Position numbers and translations under genes: made by a program. This document shows positions 18,168-26,642 of a stretch of 64,000 nucleotides of DNA, in pieces. The notes below the pieces were generated by a model, which made no database searches, was not told where the DNA came from, and worked only from the letters and a program-made list of their open reading frames with translations. How positions within the stretch are numbered: position 1 is the first letter of the stretch; each line of letters begins with the position of its first letter. The DNA lies in assembly GCA_045539515.1 (NCBI GenBank), contig JAZQFN010000083.1:25142-89141 (forward strand), read 5' to 3'. This DNA comes from RGIG8748 sp045539515 (GTDB lineage: Bacteria; Bacillota; Clostridia; UMGS1810).

Positions 18168-20966
18168 ATGAAGAAAATAATTAGCATATTACTTTGTGTT
18201 GCACTTATGTGCTCACTTACTCTTACCTCATTTGCAGCTGAAAACGATGTTGTGGAAATTGCAGAGCAGGTTTACGGCGTTAAAGCTACCGAATACTTAA
18301 AAGCTCTTGAAGTAATTGAATCCGATGCAGATTATAATCTCACAGCTAAGATTACCAGAGGCGAATTTGCAAAGATGGCATGCCTTGTTTCCGGTTACCC
18401 TGCAGCAGACCCTGCTGTAGTTAAGTTTACCGATGTTCCGGCAGATAATGCGTATGCTCCCTACATCAACTCCCTTGCAAATGCAGGCATAATTAACGGA
18501 TATTCCGACGGAACCTATGGCCCCGATAATGAAATTTATATGGGCGAAGCAGTTGTAATGCTCACCACAATTTTAGGCTATGGCCCCTATGCTCAGGCAA
18601 AGGGCGGATATCCCGCAGGTTACTACTACACCGCATCAAGACTTGATCTTTTTGACTATCTTGATAATAACGGCGATATGACAGTAACCATTACAAAGGG
18701 TGAAGCAGCTCAGCTTTTAGCAAACGCTCTCGATACCCTTACATTAGAGCCTACCTCGTTTGGTGATGAACCTAAGTTTTCCACAACCGAAGGTATGACC
18801 CTTGCATACCGCACATTTGGTATAGTTCATATTACCGGTGTGGTAGAATCTGTTGATATCTCTGCCTTAAAGGGTGAGAACCTCACACCTCCCTGGTATA
18901 TGGTAATCGACGGTGTAAAGATTGAAGTAGGCAAGATTCACTCCTGGGATTACCTGGGCTACGAAGTAGATGCATACTACGTGGAAGGCTCCAACACAAA
19001 GAAGAGTGAACTTAAATACATTACAAAGACAGATTATAATGAAGAAACTGTTATTGCAATAAGCGATATTCAGGATATTTCTTCCGGCAAAGTTACCTTC
19101 TGGAACGAAGACGGAAAGAAAGACGATGTACGCTTCAAGACAGTTGCTTCTGTAATATTCAACGGCGCGGCTACAGGCGAATCCTTTGATATGGATTTGA
19201 TTTCCGGCTATGAAGGCGAGATTACCCTCGTAGACAATGACGGAAACTCCGTTGCAGATGTAATCTTTGTAGATGCATACACAGATTACGTTGTAGACAT
19301 CGTAGATGGCACAAGAGAAAAAATATATGACCGTTACACCAAAGGCTTAAGTGTTACAGGTGATGTAACGGCAGATGACCCCTATACAATTATATATGAT
19401 GTAAACGGCGAAGAGGTTGGACTTTCCGGTGTTAAGGTAGACAACATCATCTCCGTGTATAAGTCCAAAAACGATGCAGATCAGCTCCTCTACAAGCTCT
19501 ATGTAAGTGATAAAACTGCAGTTGGTAAGTTGGAAGCCATCACAGAAGAAAATGGCAGAACAATTCTTACAGTTCTTGGTACAGACTACAAAATTGCCAA
19601 ATCTGCAGTAAGTCGTCTTGAAGGTAAGTTCAAAGTTGGAGACACAGTAACCTTATACCTCAATATTTTTGGTGAAATATCCGATATGAAGGTTGGCTCT
19701 GCATTAAGCTTTGGTTTCCTTCTTGGTATTGACACAGAAGGCGGCTTCTCAAGCAATGCTCTCTTTAAGCTCTACGCAGATAACGGACAGTTTATGCTTG
19801 CCTATGCTGCACCCAAGCTTAAGGTGGACAACAAAACCTACTCTGCAGGCAACACCGATGAGTACATAGCCAAGCTTCAGGCATCATCAAAGGTTATATA
19901 CCCCGATGCAGATGCAGAAATAACTGCACAGCCTGTAAGATTCCGCATTAACGGAAACGGTGAGCTTGCATATATAGATACAGTTTTCTCGGATATTGCT
20001 TCCGAAGCAGTTGCCACAAAGGCGGATGTAAGCGGAGATAACGCACTCTTTATAGGCCCCAAAGGTACACAATTAAGACACAGATCCTCCGGAGGTGCAG
20101 AAATCTTTATAGACCAGAGTGCATACGGCAGCGCACTTCTTGTGGCAAACTCTGCCACCAAGGTTATAAAGTACATTGAACCCACAGCCGGAAATGAAGA
20201 TTTCCTTGAAGAAAAGAACTACTCTGTAATTGGTGTAAATTCTGTTCCTGCAGGTACCGAAAAGGAAAACTTAAACGATGTTCGCTCTTTCTTCTGCAGT
20301 GCAGATGACGAGGCAGTTCCCTTTATCCTTCTTAACTCCGACAAGGTGGGAACAATCAGCACCTCCACATCTCTGGGTGTTATAGCCTCCGTAAGCCAGG
20401 TTCTATACGAAGAGCAGCCTTGCTACAAGCTTACAGTTCAGGGCAAGAGCGGCAGGTCAAGCATATATGTTAAGCCGGAATTCACCTACACACCTGCAAA
20501 GGTTACCGATGGTGATGCCGCAGAACTTAATAATATGACCGCTTCTTCCTTTAAGGAAGGTGATGTGGTAAAGGTTTCCACAGATATTGACGGCTACCTT
20601 TCCAACATTAAGCTTTACTACAGAATTACAGAAAACCGCAGAGTGGAAAGCTTTGAATCAAACACCTACGACTATCAGACAGCAAGCGGCTTTGTATACG
20701 AAAAAGCTGCAAATGCTTTCAGACTTCTTTCCACCACAGACAGAAGTGAGCTTGCAGGGGCTGATGTAGCTACCACAATGCTCTATCCCGCAGCTACATC
20801 CTGCACATATGTAGTTTATGATTCACAGGCTCCCCAGGGCAAGAGGGTTAAGGGCGGTGCATATTCCGATATCCTTCCCTTTGGAACGGTAGGAGCAGAG
20901 GAAACATCCTATGTACTTATGCAGTCCTATGTATGCGTACCCACATTTATGGTTGTTGTTAAGTAA
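18168..20966 (+). CDS. Secreted S-layer homology (SLH) protein, N-terminal anchor (932 aa)
   Basis: The signal peptide (MKKIISILLCVALMCSLTLTSFA) is followed by two clear SLH domains and a weaker third within residues about 30-200 (FTDVPADNAYAPYINSLANA, GIINGYSDGTYGPDNEIYMG). The other 700 residues are beta-rich with repeating short strands and have no enzyme motif; they resemble the unassigned ectodomains common behind N-terminal SLH domains in Clostridia. It lies 6 bases after the first SLH gene and 12 bases before the next gene, so all are co-transcribed. Likely a wall-bound surface or S-layer-like protein that supports polysaccharide processing; the binding partner is unknown. Confidence 0.85.
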   Translation: MKKIISILLCVALMCSLTLTSFAAENDVVEIAEQVYGVKATEYLKALEVIESDADYNLTAKITRGEFAKMACLVSGYPAADPAVVKFTDVPADNAYAPYINSLANAGIINGYSDGTYGPDNEIYMGEAVVMLTTILGYGPYAQAKGGYPAGYYYTASRLDLFDYLDNNGDMTVTITKGEAAQLLANALDTLTLEPTSFGDEPKFSTTEGMTLAYRTFGIVHITGVVESVDISALKGENLTPPWYMVIDGVKIEVGKIHSWDYLGYEVDAYYVEGSNTKKSELKYITKTDYNEETVIAISDIQDISSGKVTFWNEDGKKDDVRFKTVASVIFNGAATGESFDMDLISGYEGEITLVDNDGNSVADVIFVDAYTDYVVDIVDGTREKIYDRYTKGLSVTGDVTADDPYTIIYDVNGEEVGLSGVKVDNIISVYKSKNDADQLLYKLYVSDKTAVGKLEAITEENGRTILTVLGTDYKIAKSAVSRLEGKFKVGDTVTLYLNIFGEISDMKVGSALSFGFLLGIDTEGGFSSNALFKLYADNGQFMLAYAAPKLKVDNKTYSAGNTDEYIAKLQASSKVIYPDADAEITAQPVRFRINGNGELAYIDTVFSDIASEAVATKADVSGDNALFIGPKGTQLRHRSSGGAEIFIDQSAYGSALLVANSATKVIKYIEPTAGNEDFLEEKNYSVIGVNSVPAGTEKENLNDVRSFFCSADDEAVPFILLNSDKVGTISTSTSLGVIASVSQVLYEEQPCYKLTVQGKSGRSSIYVKPEFTYTPAKVTDGDAAELNNMTASSFKEGDVVKVSTDIDGYLSNIKLYYRITENRRVESFESNTYDYQTASGFVYEKAANAFRLLSTTDRSELAGADVATTMLYPAATSCTYVVYDSQAPQGKRVKGGAYSDILPFGTVGAEETSYVLMQSYVCVPTFMVVVK

Positions 20967-20978
20967 GGAGGGTAGATT

Positions 20979-22157
20979 ATGAAACTAAGAAAAATACTTT
21001 TAATTACTCTTGTGTTTACACTTGCATTATCTACCGTTGCCTTTGGTAAAGCAAATAGAATAGATACAAGAAATCAGGTAAAAAGAGATTTAAGCGTAGA
21101 CGGTGCAGTGCTCATAAGTGACTTTATGGTAGGCTCTTCTGCCATAAACGACTGGACAATAACTACTGCAGGTAACTCCACAGTAGGCTATGCCAAGACA
21201 AAGGGCCCGAACGGCAAGGAACAGCAGTGCCTGCTCGTATCCGACAAGGTCCCCGGCACATCAAACTCCGGTGCACAGATTAGCTTTACCTTCCCTCAGG
21301 TATATGATGGAGGTACTGTAGAGGTTGAAGCACGCTTCAAGATGGAAGTCCCCGATAACCAGGAAACAGACTTTGCTTCCAACGGCTTCTACATCAGAAG
21401 TTCCGACAACAAGTGGGCTACTCGTCTTTATGTACTTGGTGACAAGGGTGGCGGTTCTTTTGGTGCAGACGGCTCCGGCGGCGGCAGACTTGACAGCCAC
21501 ATAGATGCCGGTGTATGGTACACAGTTACCCTTCAGGTAGATATGGACAATGGCGTGTACAATGTAATAGGTGTTGGTGATGCTGTAGAAGGCGGCACCA
21601 AGACAATTCAGAACATTCAGTATTATCAGGCAGGCTCCAACAAGATGGCAAGCTTTATGTTTGAATCCAGAATGTTTACCGCTGACTGGTATTTTGACTA
21701 TATCCGTATTACGAGAAACGGTAATTTCCAGGCTCCCAAGCAGGAGATTGTTCGTCCCGAACCTATGCCTATACCCGTTAGTGCAACTCCCTTGCAGAGA
21801 GCAACCTCTGCAAAGGCAAATGTTATGAGAAACGGCAGCTACTCCTACTTTGCAAAGGCTCCCGTAGTTGAAAACGGCGAGGTTTATGTTCCCGTAAAAG
21901 GTGCTCTTAACCTCTTTGGCTTTACCACCAAGGTGGAAAACGATGCATATGTAGGCACATTAGGGGAGAACACTGTGGAAATTGCCTTAGACGGCAAATC
22001 ACTTAAACTTAACGGCGCTTCCCTTGACGGAATCAAGCTCTATAAGGATACAGTTTATGTATCTGCAAATAAACTTGCCGCATCCCTGGGCGAAAGTGCT
22101 AACTGGGATGAAGCAAGCAAAACCCTTATAATTACCAAGGAGGTGGCAGCTCAATGA
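20979..22157 (+). CDS. Secreted protein with jelly-roll-like and copper-amine-oxidase N-like domains
   Basis: A 392-residue exported protein with a signal peptide (MKLRKILLITLVFTLALSTVAFG). Residues about 45-245 look like a concanavalin/LamG-type jelly-roll (TVEVEARFKMEVPDNQETD, WYFDYIRITRNG), a fold often used for glycan binding. The last 110 residues (EVYVPVKGALNLFGFTTKVE..., TVYVSANKLAASLGESANWD) match the copper amine oxidase N-terminal-like domain that is widespread in Firmicute exoproteins and is not itself catalytic. Its TGA overlaps the ATG of the lyase gene (ATGA), indicating translational coupling. A substrate-binding or accessory role for the lyase is the best inference. Confidence 0.75.
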   Translation: MKLRKILLITLVFTLALSTVAFGKANRIDTRNQVKRDLSVDGAVLISDFMVGSSAINDWTITTAGNSTVGYAKTKGPNGKEQQCLLVSDKVPGTSNSGAQISFTFPQVYDGGTVEVEARFKMEVPDNQETDFASNGFYIRSSDNKWATRLYVLGDKGGGSFGADGSGGGRLDSHIDAGVWYTVTLQVDMDNGVYNVIGVGDAVEGGTKTIQNIQYYQAGSNKMASFMFESRMFTADWYFDYIRITRNGNFQAPKQEIVRPEPMPIPVSATPLQRATSAKANVMRNGSYSYFAKAPVVENGEVYVPVKGALNLFGFTTKVENDAYVGTLGENTVEIALDGKSLKLNGASLDGIKLYKDTVYVSANKLAASLGESANWDEASKTLIITKEVAAQ

Positions 22158-25100
22158 GAAAGAATGTACTTTTACGAATAGTATGTCTTGCAGTCCTTTG
22201 CACAATGCTTATGGGAATGCTTCCTGCAATGGCGGCAAAGCCCACCCTTCCTGCCAAGTGGACACTCCAGAGCCCCAAGACAGACAGCTACACACCATTT
22301 AAGCCTCCTCACAACTATAGTTGTATGCAGAATCCACCTGATTTTACATGGTGTCCTCCTACAACAAGCTATGATAAGTATACCTACGACCTTGTAATCT
22401 GCAAGGACGAAGAGCTCAAGGAAGTTGCCTACGAAGCCAATGGCTTAAAGTGGCACTACTACAACTTCCCCTATACCTTTGAACCCGGTGTTTACTGGTG
22501 GTCCGTTCGCTTTTATGAAAGCGGTAACAAGGAACCCAGTGATTGGGCAGCAGCAAAGAAGTTCAGAATAGACCAGGAGGCAGTTGCCTTTACAATGCCT
22601 TCTGTAGAAGAAATAGTACAGATTATTCCCAAAGGTCACCCCAGAATGTGGGTTACCGCAGACACTATGGATGATTTCCGTAAAAGATTTGAAGGCGAAA
22701 CCGGTAAAAATCTTTATGACCGGCTTGTAAAAAGCGCCGACAATCTCATTACACAGCCTATTCCCAAAGAGCCCGAACCCTATTATACACAGGCACAAGG
22801 TGCTACCTTACAGGAAGCCACCACAGACAAAGCTCCCAAAAAGAGTTTAGGTTACTCCATGGGTGACAAGTCCATTCTTGCAGCTACTGCGTATCTCTTT
22901 ACCGGAGATTCCAAATACGCAAGATATGCCATAGATGTGCTCCTTGAGTATGCTACCTGGGAATATGACAACACAAATAAAAATGCAGTTTCTGCCTATG
23001 CCGGTGACGACCAGGTATTCTTTGAGAACCTTCACGAAATGGCACTCGCCTATGACTGGTGCTATAACGAAATGTCTCCCGAAGAAAGAAAGATTACAGG
23101 TGACAATCTTCGCGGAAGATTTGAGATTACAAGAGAAAAGCATCTTAACCTAATAAGAACAAGTCCATATGACTCTCATCACTGGTCATACTCTCACTGT
23201 TACCTTGTTCCGGCACTTGCTCTTATGCACGACTATCCCGGCTACGACAAGGTATTTACCGATTACCTCACACTTTACACTGCAAACTCCGAGCCTATGT
23301 GTACGGAAGACGGTGGCTGGAGTAAGGGTACAGCCTACTGGACCTACTCCTTTATCCGCGGTAAGCAGTTTATGGAGGTTATGAAGGAAGCTGACTACAT
23401 AGACTACTACAAAAAGGCATGGGTACAGAATGAATACCTCTGGGCTATGTATATGATTCCAAAGAACTCAAAAGGTTCCTTTGGTGACGGCTCCGCTCAG
23501 GATATATACAATGGTAACGATGCCATCACTTTAGGCTTAAATCAGCTTGCCCACTACACTAACAACCCCTATGCGGCGTGGGCAAGAGATCAGATCGGCT
23601 CCTTTGCCAATGTGGCAAACAGATACAATGCGGTACTTTCCGTAGGTGCTTACGATAACATAGAACCCAAGGTTCCCTATGACCACCCCAACGGAATCCT
23701 TTTCCCCGACCAGGGTATATCTGTTCATCACTCTGATTTGGTAAGCGACAACAGAATTTCCATGTACTTCCGTTCCAGTCAGTACGGTTCCTACAACCAT
23801 ATGCACGCTGACCAGAACTCATTTATAATAGAAGCAAACGGTGAAAACCTTGCTACCAAGGGCGGTTGGTACGATAGCTACCACTCCACCCACGACTCCG
23901 GCTTTACCCGTAAGACCTATGCTCACAACTCTGTGACCTATGACTTCGGTAAAGGTCAGAAAGACGACTCCATGGCTCTTGGCGGAAATATTGATATGTT
24001 TGCCACCACAAGTGCCTTTGACGTAACCGTGGGCGATGCTACTCCGGCATATGTCGGTGGTATAGACAAATTTGTCCGTTCCATGATATACATCCGTCCT
24101 GATAAATACATTGTAATTGATGACCTTGCCGCTGCAAGAGCAGATAAGGGCAACGAATCCTTCTTTGAATGGTGGTTCAACAGTCGTGCTACAAGTACAC
24201 TCACTGTTCACGACGACAATCGCGGTGCCAAGCTTGTAAGCAGTAAGATGGCTATGGATTTGAGAATGCACTATCCCGCAAATCTCACACCATACTACTC
24301 CAACCTTTACTCCGGTCCCGACCTTGTAAACTTTCCTACCCTGGACAGCCACAAGGCATACGAACCCGACAGAAGAATATGGTTTGAAACAGAGCCTGTT
24401 TCCAAAACCAAGATTATAGCTACAATGAATGTCCATACTTCAACCGATCAGTCCGATTATGTAAAGGAAACCAACACCGATACATACACCAAGCTCGAGT
24501 TTGAAGACGGTACAATAGCTATTGTAAACAATACTCCCGACAATGACGCTGTGATTGACACAGGAGATATTCAGTTTGTAGGTACAGCTGTAGTATACTC
24601 CGAGGACGACATCGCTTTAATCGGCGGTAAAGACCTTGTAATGTACGGCATAGACCTTGTGGATGCCGAGCAGCCCGTAACAGTTGTTTACGACTCCAAC
24701 GGACAGCTTGTTACCTCCTCCAAAACAGACTATGTGGTAACAATCCACACAGGCAACGCCATTATCCCCGAAATTACAGACCTTCAGGAAAGAAGAGTGT
24801 ATAAGACAAGAACTCCTGTTTCCAAGGACGTAACAGGCTTTGGTGTAACCTATGGCGAAGGGGAAACCAAGGGTGACATCACTATAGACTCCGTATACGG
24901 AAGTCAGACCATGATGGTAAACGGTACCCTTATTCCGGGTCAGGAATATGGCGAAAATGCTACCCTTGAGCTTGTAATAGACGGTGTTTCCAACACATAC
25001 ACAGCTCCCCTTATAAAGGATGCCAACTTCGAGGCTTCTGCAGTTATTAAAGCACCTGTTAAGACAGGAGCGTATCTGCTTGTTTCTTCTACAGAAAATG

Positions 25101-25678
25101 TAGTTGATGATGCAGGCTTTAATAAATATTCAAGTACAAATCTTGGCGAAAGAGATATTGTATTTAACGTTACGGGAACTGAACCTGCAAGAGTTGAGAT
25201 TAAGACTGTACCTGTCAATATGGCAGAAACACTCTTAGGCGATGATCACCAGGCGGCACTCAAAACTACCGTGGCTCACGTTAAGGGCATTAACTTCGAG
25301 TCCAAGACAGGTAACACCAGACCCACCAACGGTCTTGCATATCTCACAGGTATCAGCCAGCTCAACGCTTCCAATGCATCTGCTACATACAAGATTACAA
25401 TTCCCGAAGACGGAACCTACAACGCAATCATAAGATGTGCAGTATGGCAGGAGCCCTGGCCTGTAAGAACCATTGAAATCGATGGCGAAAACTATGCATT
25501 CCAGCTCCCCAACACAGGCGGATGGGGCGGTAGCGAATCCGACTTTAAGCCTGTAACAATTATGATGAATAAGTTCCTTAAAGCCGGTGAATATACCTTT
25601 AAGATTGGTTCCTTCAACGGCGAAGGCGCTTGGAACTACGACTGGATTGGCTTTACAAAAGTCGATGCGGCTCAGTAA
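22154..25678 (+). CDS. Secreted heparinase II/III-family polysaccharide lyase (1174 aa)
   Basis: After a signal peptide (about 1-28) come a DUF4962-type N-terminal domain (about 45-165: CMQNPPDFTW, WWSVRFYES), an alpha-helical toroid (about 170-510), and a beta-sandwich heparinase II/III domain (about 515-830). Candidate catalytic residues line up with Pedobacter heparinase II: His342/343 (SHHWSY), Tyr395 (SKGTAYWTY), and His549 and His551 with Asp553 (YNHMHADQNSF), the last group also contributing to the metal site in that family. The C-terminal 130 residues (ATYKITIPEDGTYNAIIRCA, YDWIGFTKV) resemble CBM6/35-type carbohydrate-binding domains. These enzymes cleave uronic-acid polysaccharides by beta-elimination; the exact substrate (heparin-like, alginate-like or other) cannot be told. 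Last gene of the SLH operon. No SLH or LPXTG anchor is visible. Confidence 0.88.
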   Translation: MRKNVLLRIVCLAVLCTMLMGMLPAMAAKPTLPAKWTLQSPKTDSYTPFKPPHNYSCMQNPPDFTWCPPTTSYDKYTYDLVICKDEELKEVAYEANGLKWHYYNFPYTFEPGVYWWSVRFYESGNKEPSDWAAAKKFRIDQEAVAFTMPSVEEIVQIIPKGHPRMWVTADTMDDFRKRFEGETGKNLYDRLVKSADNLITQPIPKEPEPYYTQAQGATLQEATTDKAPKKSLGYSMGDKSILAATAYLFTGDSKYARYAIDVLLEYATWEYDNTNKNAVSAYAGDDQVFFENLHEMALAYDWCYNEMSPEERKITGDNLRGRFEITREKHLNLIRTSPYDSHHWSYSHCYLVPALALMHDYPGYDKVFTDYLTLYTANSEPMCTEDGGWSKGTAYWTYSFIRGKQFMEVMKEADYIDYYKKAWVQNEYLWAMYMIPKNSKGSFGDGSAQDIYNGNDAITLGLNQLAHYTNNPYAAWARDQIGSFANVANRYNAVLSVGAYDNIEPKVPYDHPNGILFPDQGISVHHSDLVSDNRISMYFRSSQYGSYNHMHADQNSFIIEANGENLATKGGWYDSYHSTHDSGFTRKTYAHNSVTYDFGKGQKDDSMALGGNIDMFATTSAFDVTVGDATPAYVGGIDKFVRSMIYIRPDKYIVIDDLAAARADKGNESFFEWWFNSRATSTLTVHDDNRGAKLVSSKMAMDLRMHYPANLTPYYSNLYSGPDLVNFPTLDSHKAYEPDRRIWFETEPVSKTKIIATMNVHTSTDQSDYVKETNTDTYTKLEFEDGTIAIVNNTPDNDAVIDTGDIQFVGTAVVYSEDDIALIGGKDLVMYGIDLVDAEQPVTVVYDSNGQLVTSSKTDYVVTIHTGNAIIPEITDLQERRVYKTRTPVSKDVTGFGVTYGEGETKGDITIDSVYGSQTMMVNGTLIPGQEYGENATLELVIDGVSNTYTAPLIKDANFEASAVIKAPVKTGAYLLVSSTENVVDDAGFNKYSSTNLGERDIVFNVTGTEPARVEIKTVPVNMAETLLGDDHQAALKTTVAHVKGINFESKTGNTRPTNGLAYLTGISQLNASNASATYKITIPEDGTYNAIIRCAVWQEPWPVRTIEIDGENYAFQLPNTGGWGGSESDFKPVTIMMNKFLKAGEYTFKIGSFNGEGAWNYDWIGFTKVDAAQ

Positions 25679-25687
25679 TTAAATATG

Positions 25688-25726
25688 TTTTCACAACGGG
25701 GACTTCCCGTCCCCGTTGTGAAAAAT
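25688..25726 (+). terminator. Strong intrinsic terminator
   Basis: Sixteen-base perfect arms (25688-25703, core CACAACGGGGAC, and 25709-25724) with a 5-base loop. It ends the SLH-lyase operon. The flanks are A-rich and T-rich, so it may work in both directions. Confidence 0.8.
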
Positions 25727-25762
25727 ATCTTTATGCTATCACTTGGCATGATACATCAGCCT

Positions 25763-25866
25763 TAAGATGTTTCGACTTCGCCTTGCGGCTCCGCTCAACA
25801 TGACAGGTATTTGTCATCCCGAGCAAACACTTCTGTCATCCCGAGCTTGTCGAGGGATCTCAATTA
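25763..25866. repeat. Palindromic repeat arms left of the GIY-YIG gene
   Basis: A right-type arm (AAGATGTTTCGACTTCGCC ... GCTCAACATGACA, 25764-25805), a short TGTCATCCCGAGCAAACAC half unit (25812-25830), and a full left arm TGTCATCCCGAGC...GAGGGATCT (25834-25860) that leads straight into the GIY-YIG gene. Confidence 0.75.
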
Positions 25867-26330
25867 TGCAGATATTATCACTTGAGGTTTTTAAATGTAT
25901 TACGTTTATATCATAACAAATAAATACAATACAGTATTGTACATAGGCGTGACTAATAATATTGAAAGAAGATTATATGAGCATAGGAATATGCTCGTAG
26001 AAGGATTTACATCAAAATATAAGTTAACAAAATTAGTTTATTTTGAAGAAACAAATGATATAAAAGATGCAATTTTACGAGAAAAGCAACTGAAAGGTTG
26101 GAACCGTACGAAGAAGAATATGTTGATTGAAAAGTTAAATCCGGAGTGGAAGGAATTGCTTCCTTAAGATGTTTCGACTTCGCCTTACGGCTCCGCTAGC
26201 CGTCAACTGTATCGCATCGTCTTTGCACCGAGGTTGGTGCTCGCCTCTGCGACAGTTTTGCCAGAGGCAGTCTCACACCATTCAGTACGCCTTTGGCTAC
26301 TTCATGGGAGTTTGCTCTCAACATGACAAA
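25834..26330 (+). mobile_element. Palindromic repeat unit carrying a GIY-YIG gene
   Basis: The left arm (25834-25866) and right arm (26164-26200, completed by CTCAACATGACA at about 26317-26328) are the same arms as in the gene-less unit at 26400-26491. Here the 20-base loop is replaced by a complete GIY-YIG endonuclease gene. The right arm is itself split by about 115 bases of unrelated sequence (about 26199-26316). This arrangement suggests a small mobile element; its activity is not shown. Confidence 0.5.
25895..26167 (+). CDS. GIY-YIG nuclease superfamily protein (small, YhbQ-like)
   Basis: A 90-residue protein made of a single GIY-YIG domain. Residues 2-14 (YYVYIITNKYNTV) give the first signature and YIGVTNNIERRLYEHR gives the second with the conserved Arg. 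Glu83 lies in the C-terminal NPEWKEL motif typical of this COG2827 group. The family contains endonucleases such as UvrC-type and homing-type domains, but the small stand-alone members have no settled role. The gene lies exactly inside a palindromic repeat and its TAA stop is part of the right arm. The ribosome binding site is weak (TTGAGG 10 bases upstream). Confidence 0.88.
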   Translation: MYYVYIITNKYNTVLYIGVTNNIERRLYEHRNMLVEGFTSKYKLTKLVYFEETNDIKDAILREKQLKGWNRTKKNMLIEKLNPEWKELLP

Positions 26331-26642
26331 TAGTTTTTATTTCCAGTAAACACAAATTGTCATCCGAACAAACACTTTTGTCATCCGAGCAAACACTTTT
26401 GTCATCCCGAGCTTGTCGAGGGATCTCAATTACGCATTGAGTTGAACTTGAGATGTTTCGACTTCGCCTTGCGGCTACGCTCAACATGACAGCAGCATAC
26501 GCTTTGAATGACACAAACAAGGGATTTACCAATCCCGAATTACTGTTTTGTATGTACCGCAGGACTCGTGTAGGATAACTCGAGAATCCTGCACAATTCC
26601 GTGGCATACAAAACAAAAAATATTTTGAAAGGAAATGATTAT
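26168..26642. other. Intergenic region packed with palindromic repeats
   Basis: 475 bases with no gene. It contains the split right arm of the GIY-YIG element (26168-26330), two short units (TGTCATCCGAACAAACAC near 26359 and TGTCATCCGAGCAAACAC near 26381), the complete gene-less unit at 26400-26491, and a leader with AAAGGA before the next gene. Confidence 0.6.
26400..26491. repeat. Complete gene-less palindromic repeat unit
   Basis: A left arm TGTCATCCCGAGC...GAGGGATCT, a short loop, and a right arm AGATGTTTCGACTTCG...GCTCAACATGACA. The arms match those flanking the GIY-YIG gene, so this is the empty form of that unit. Confidence 0.75.
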
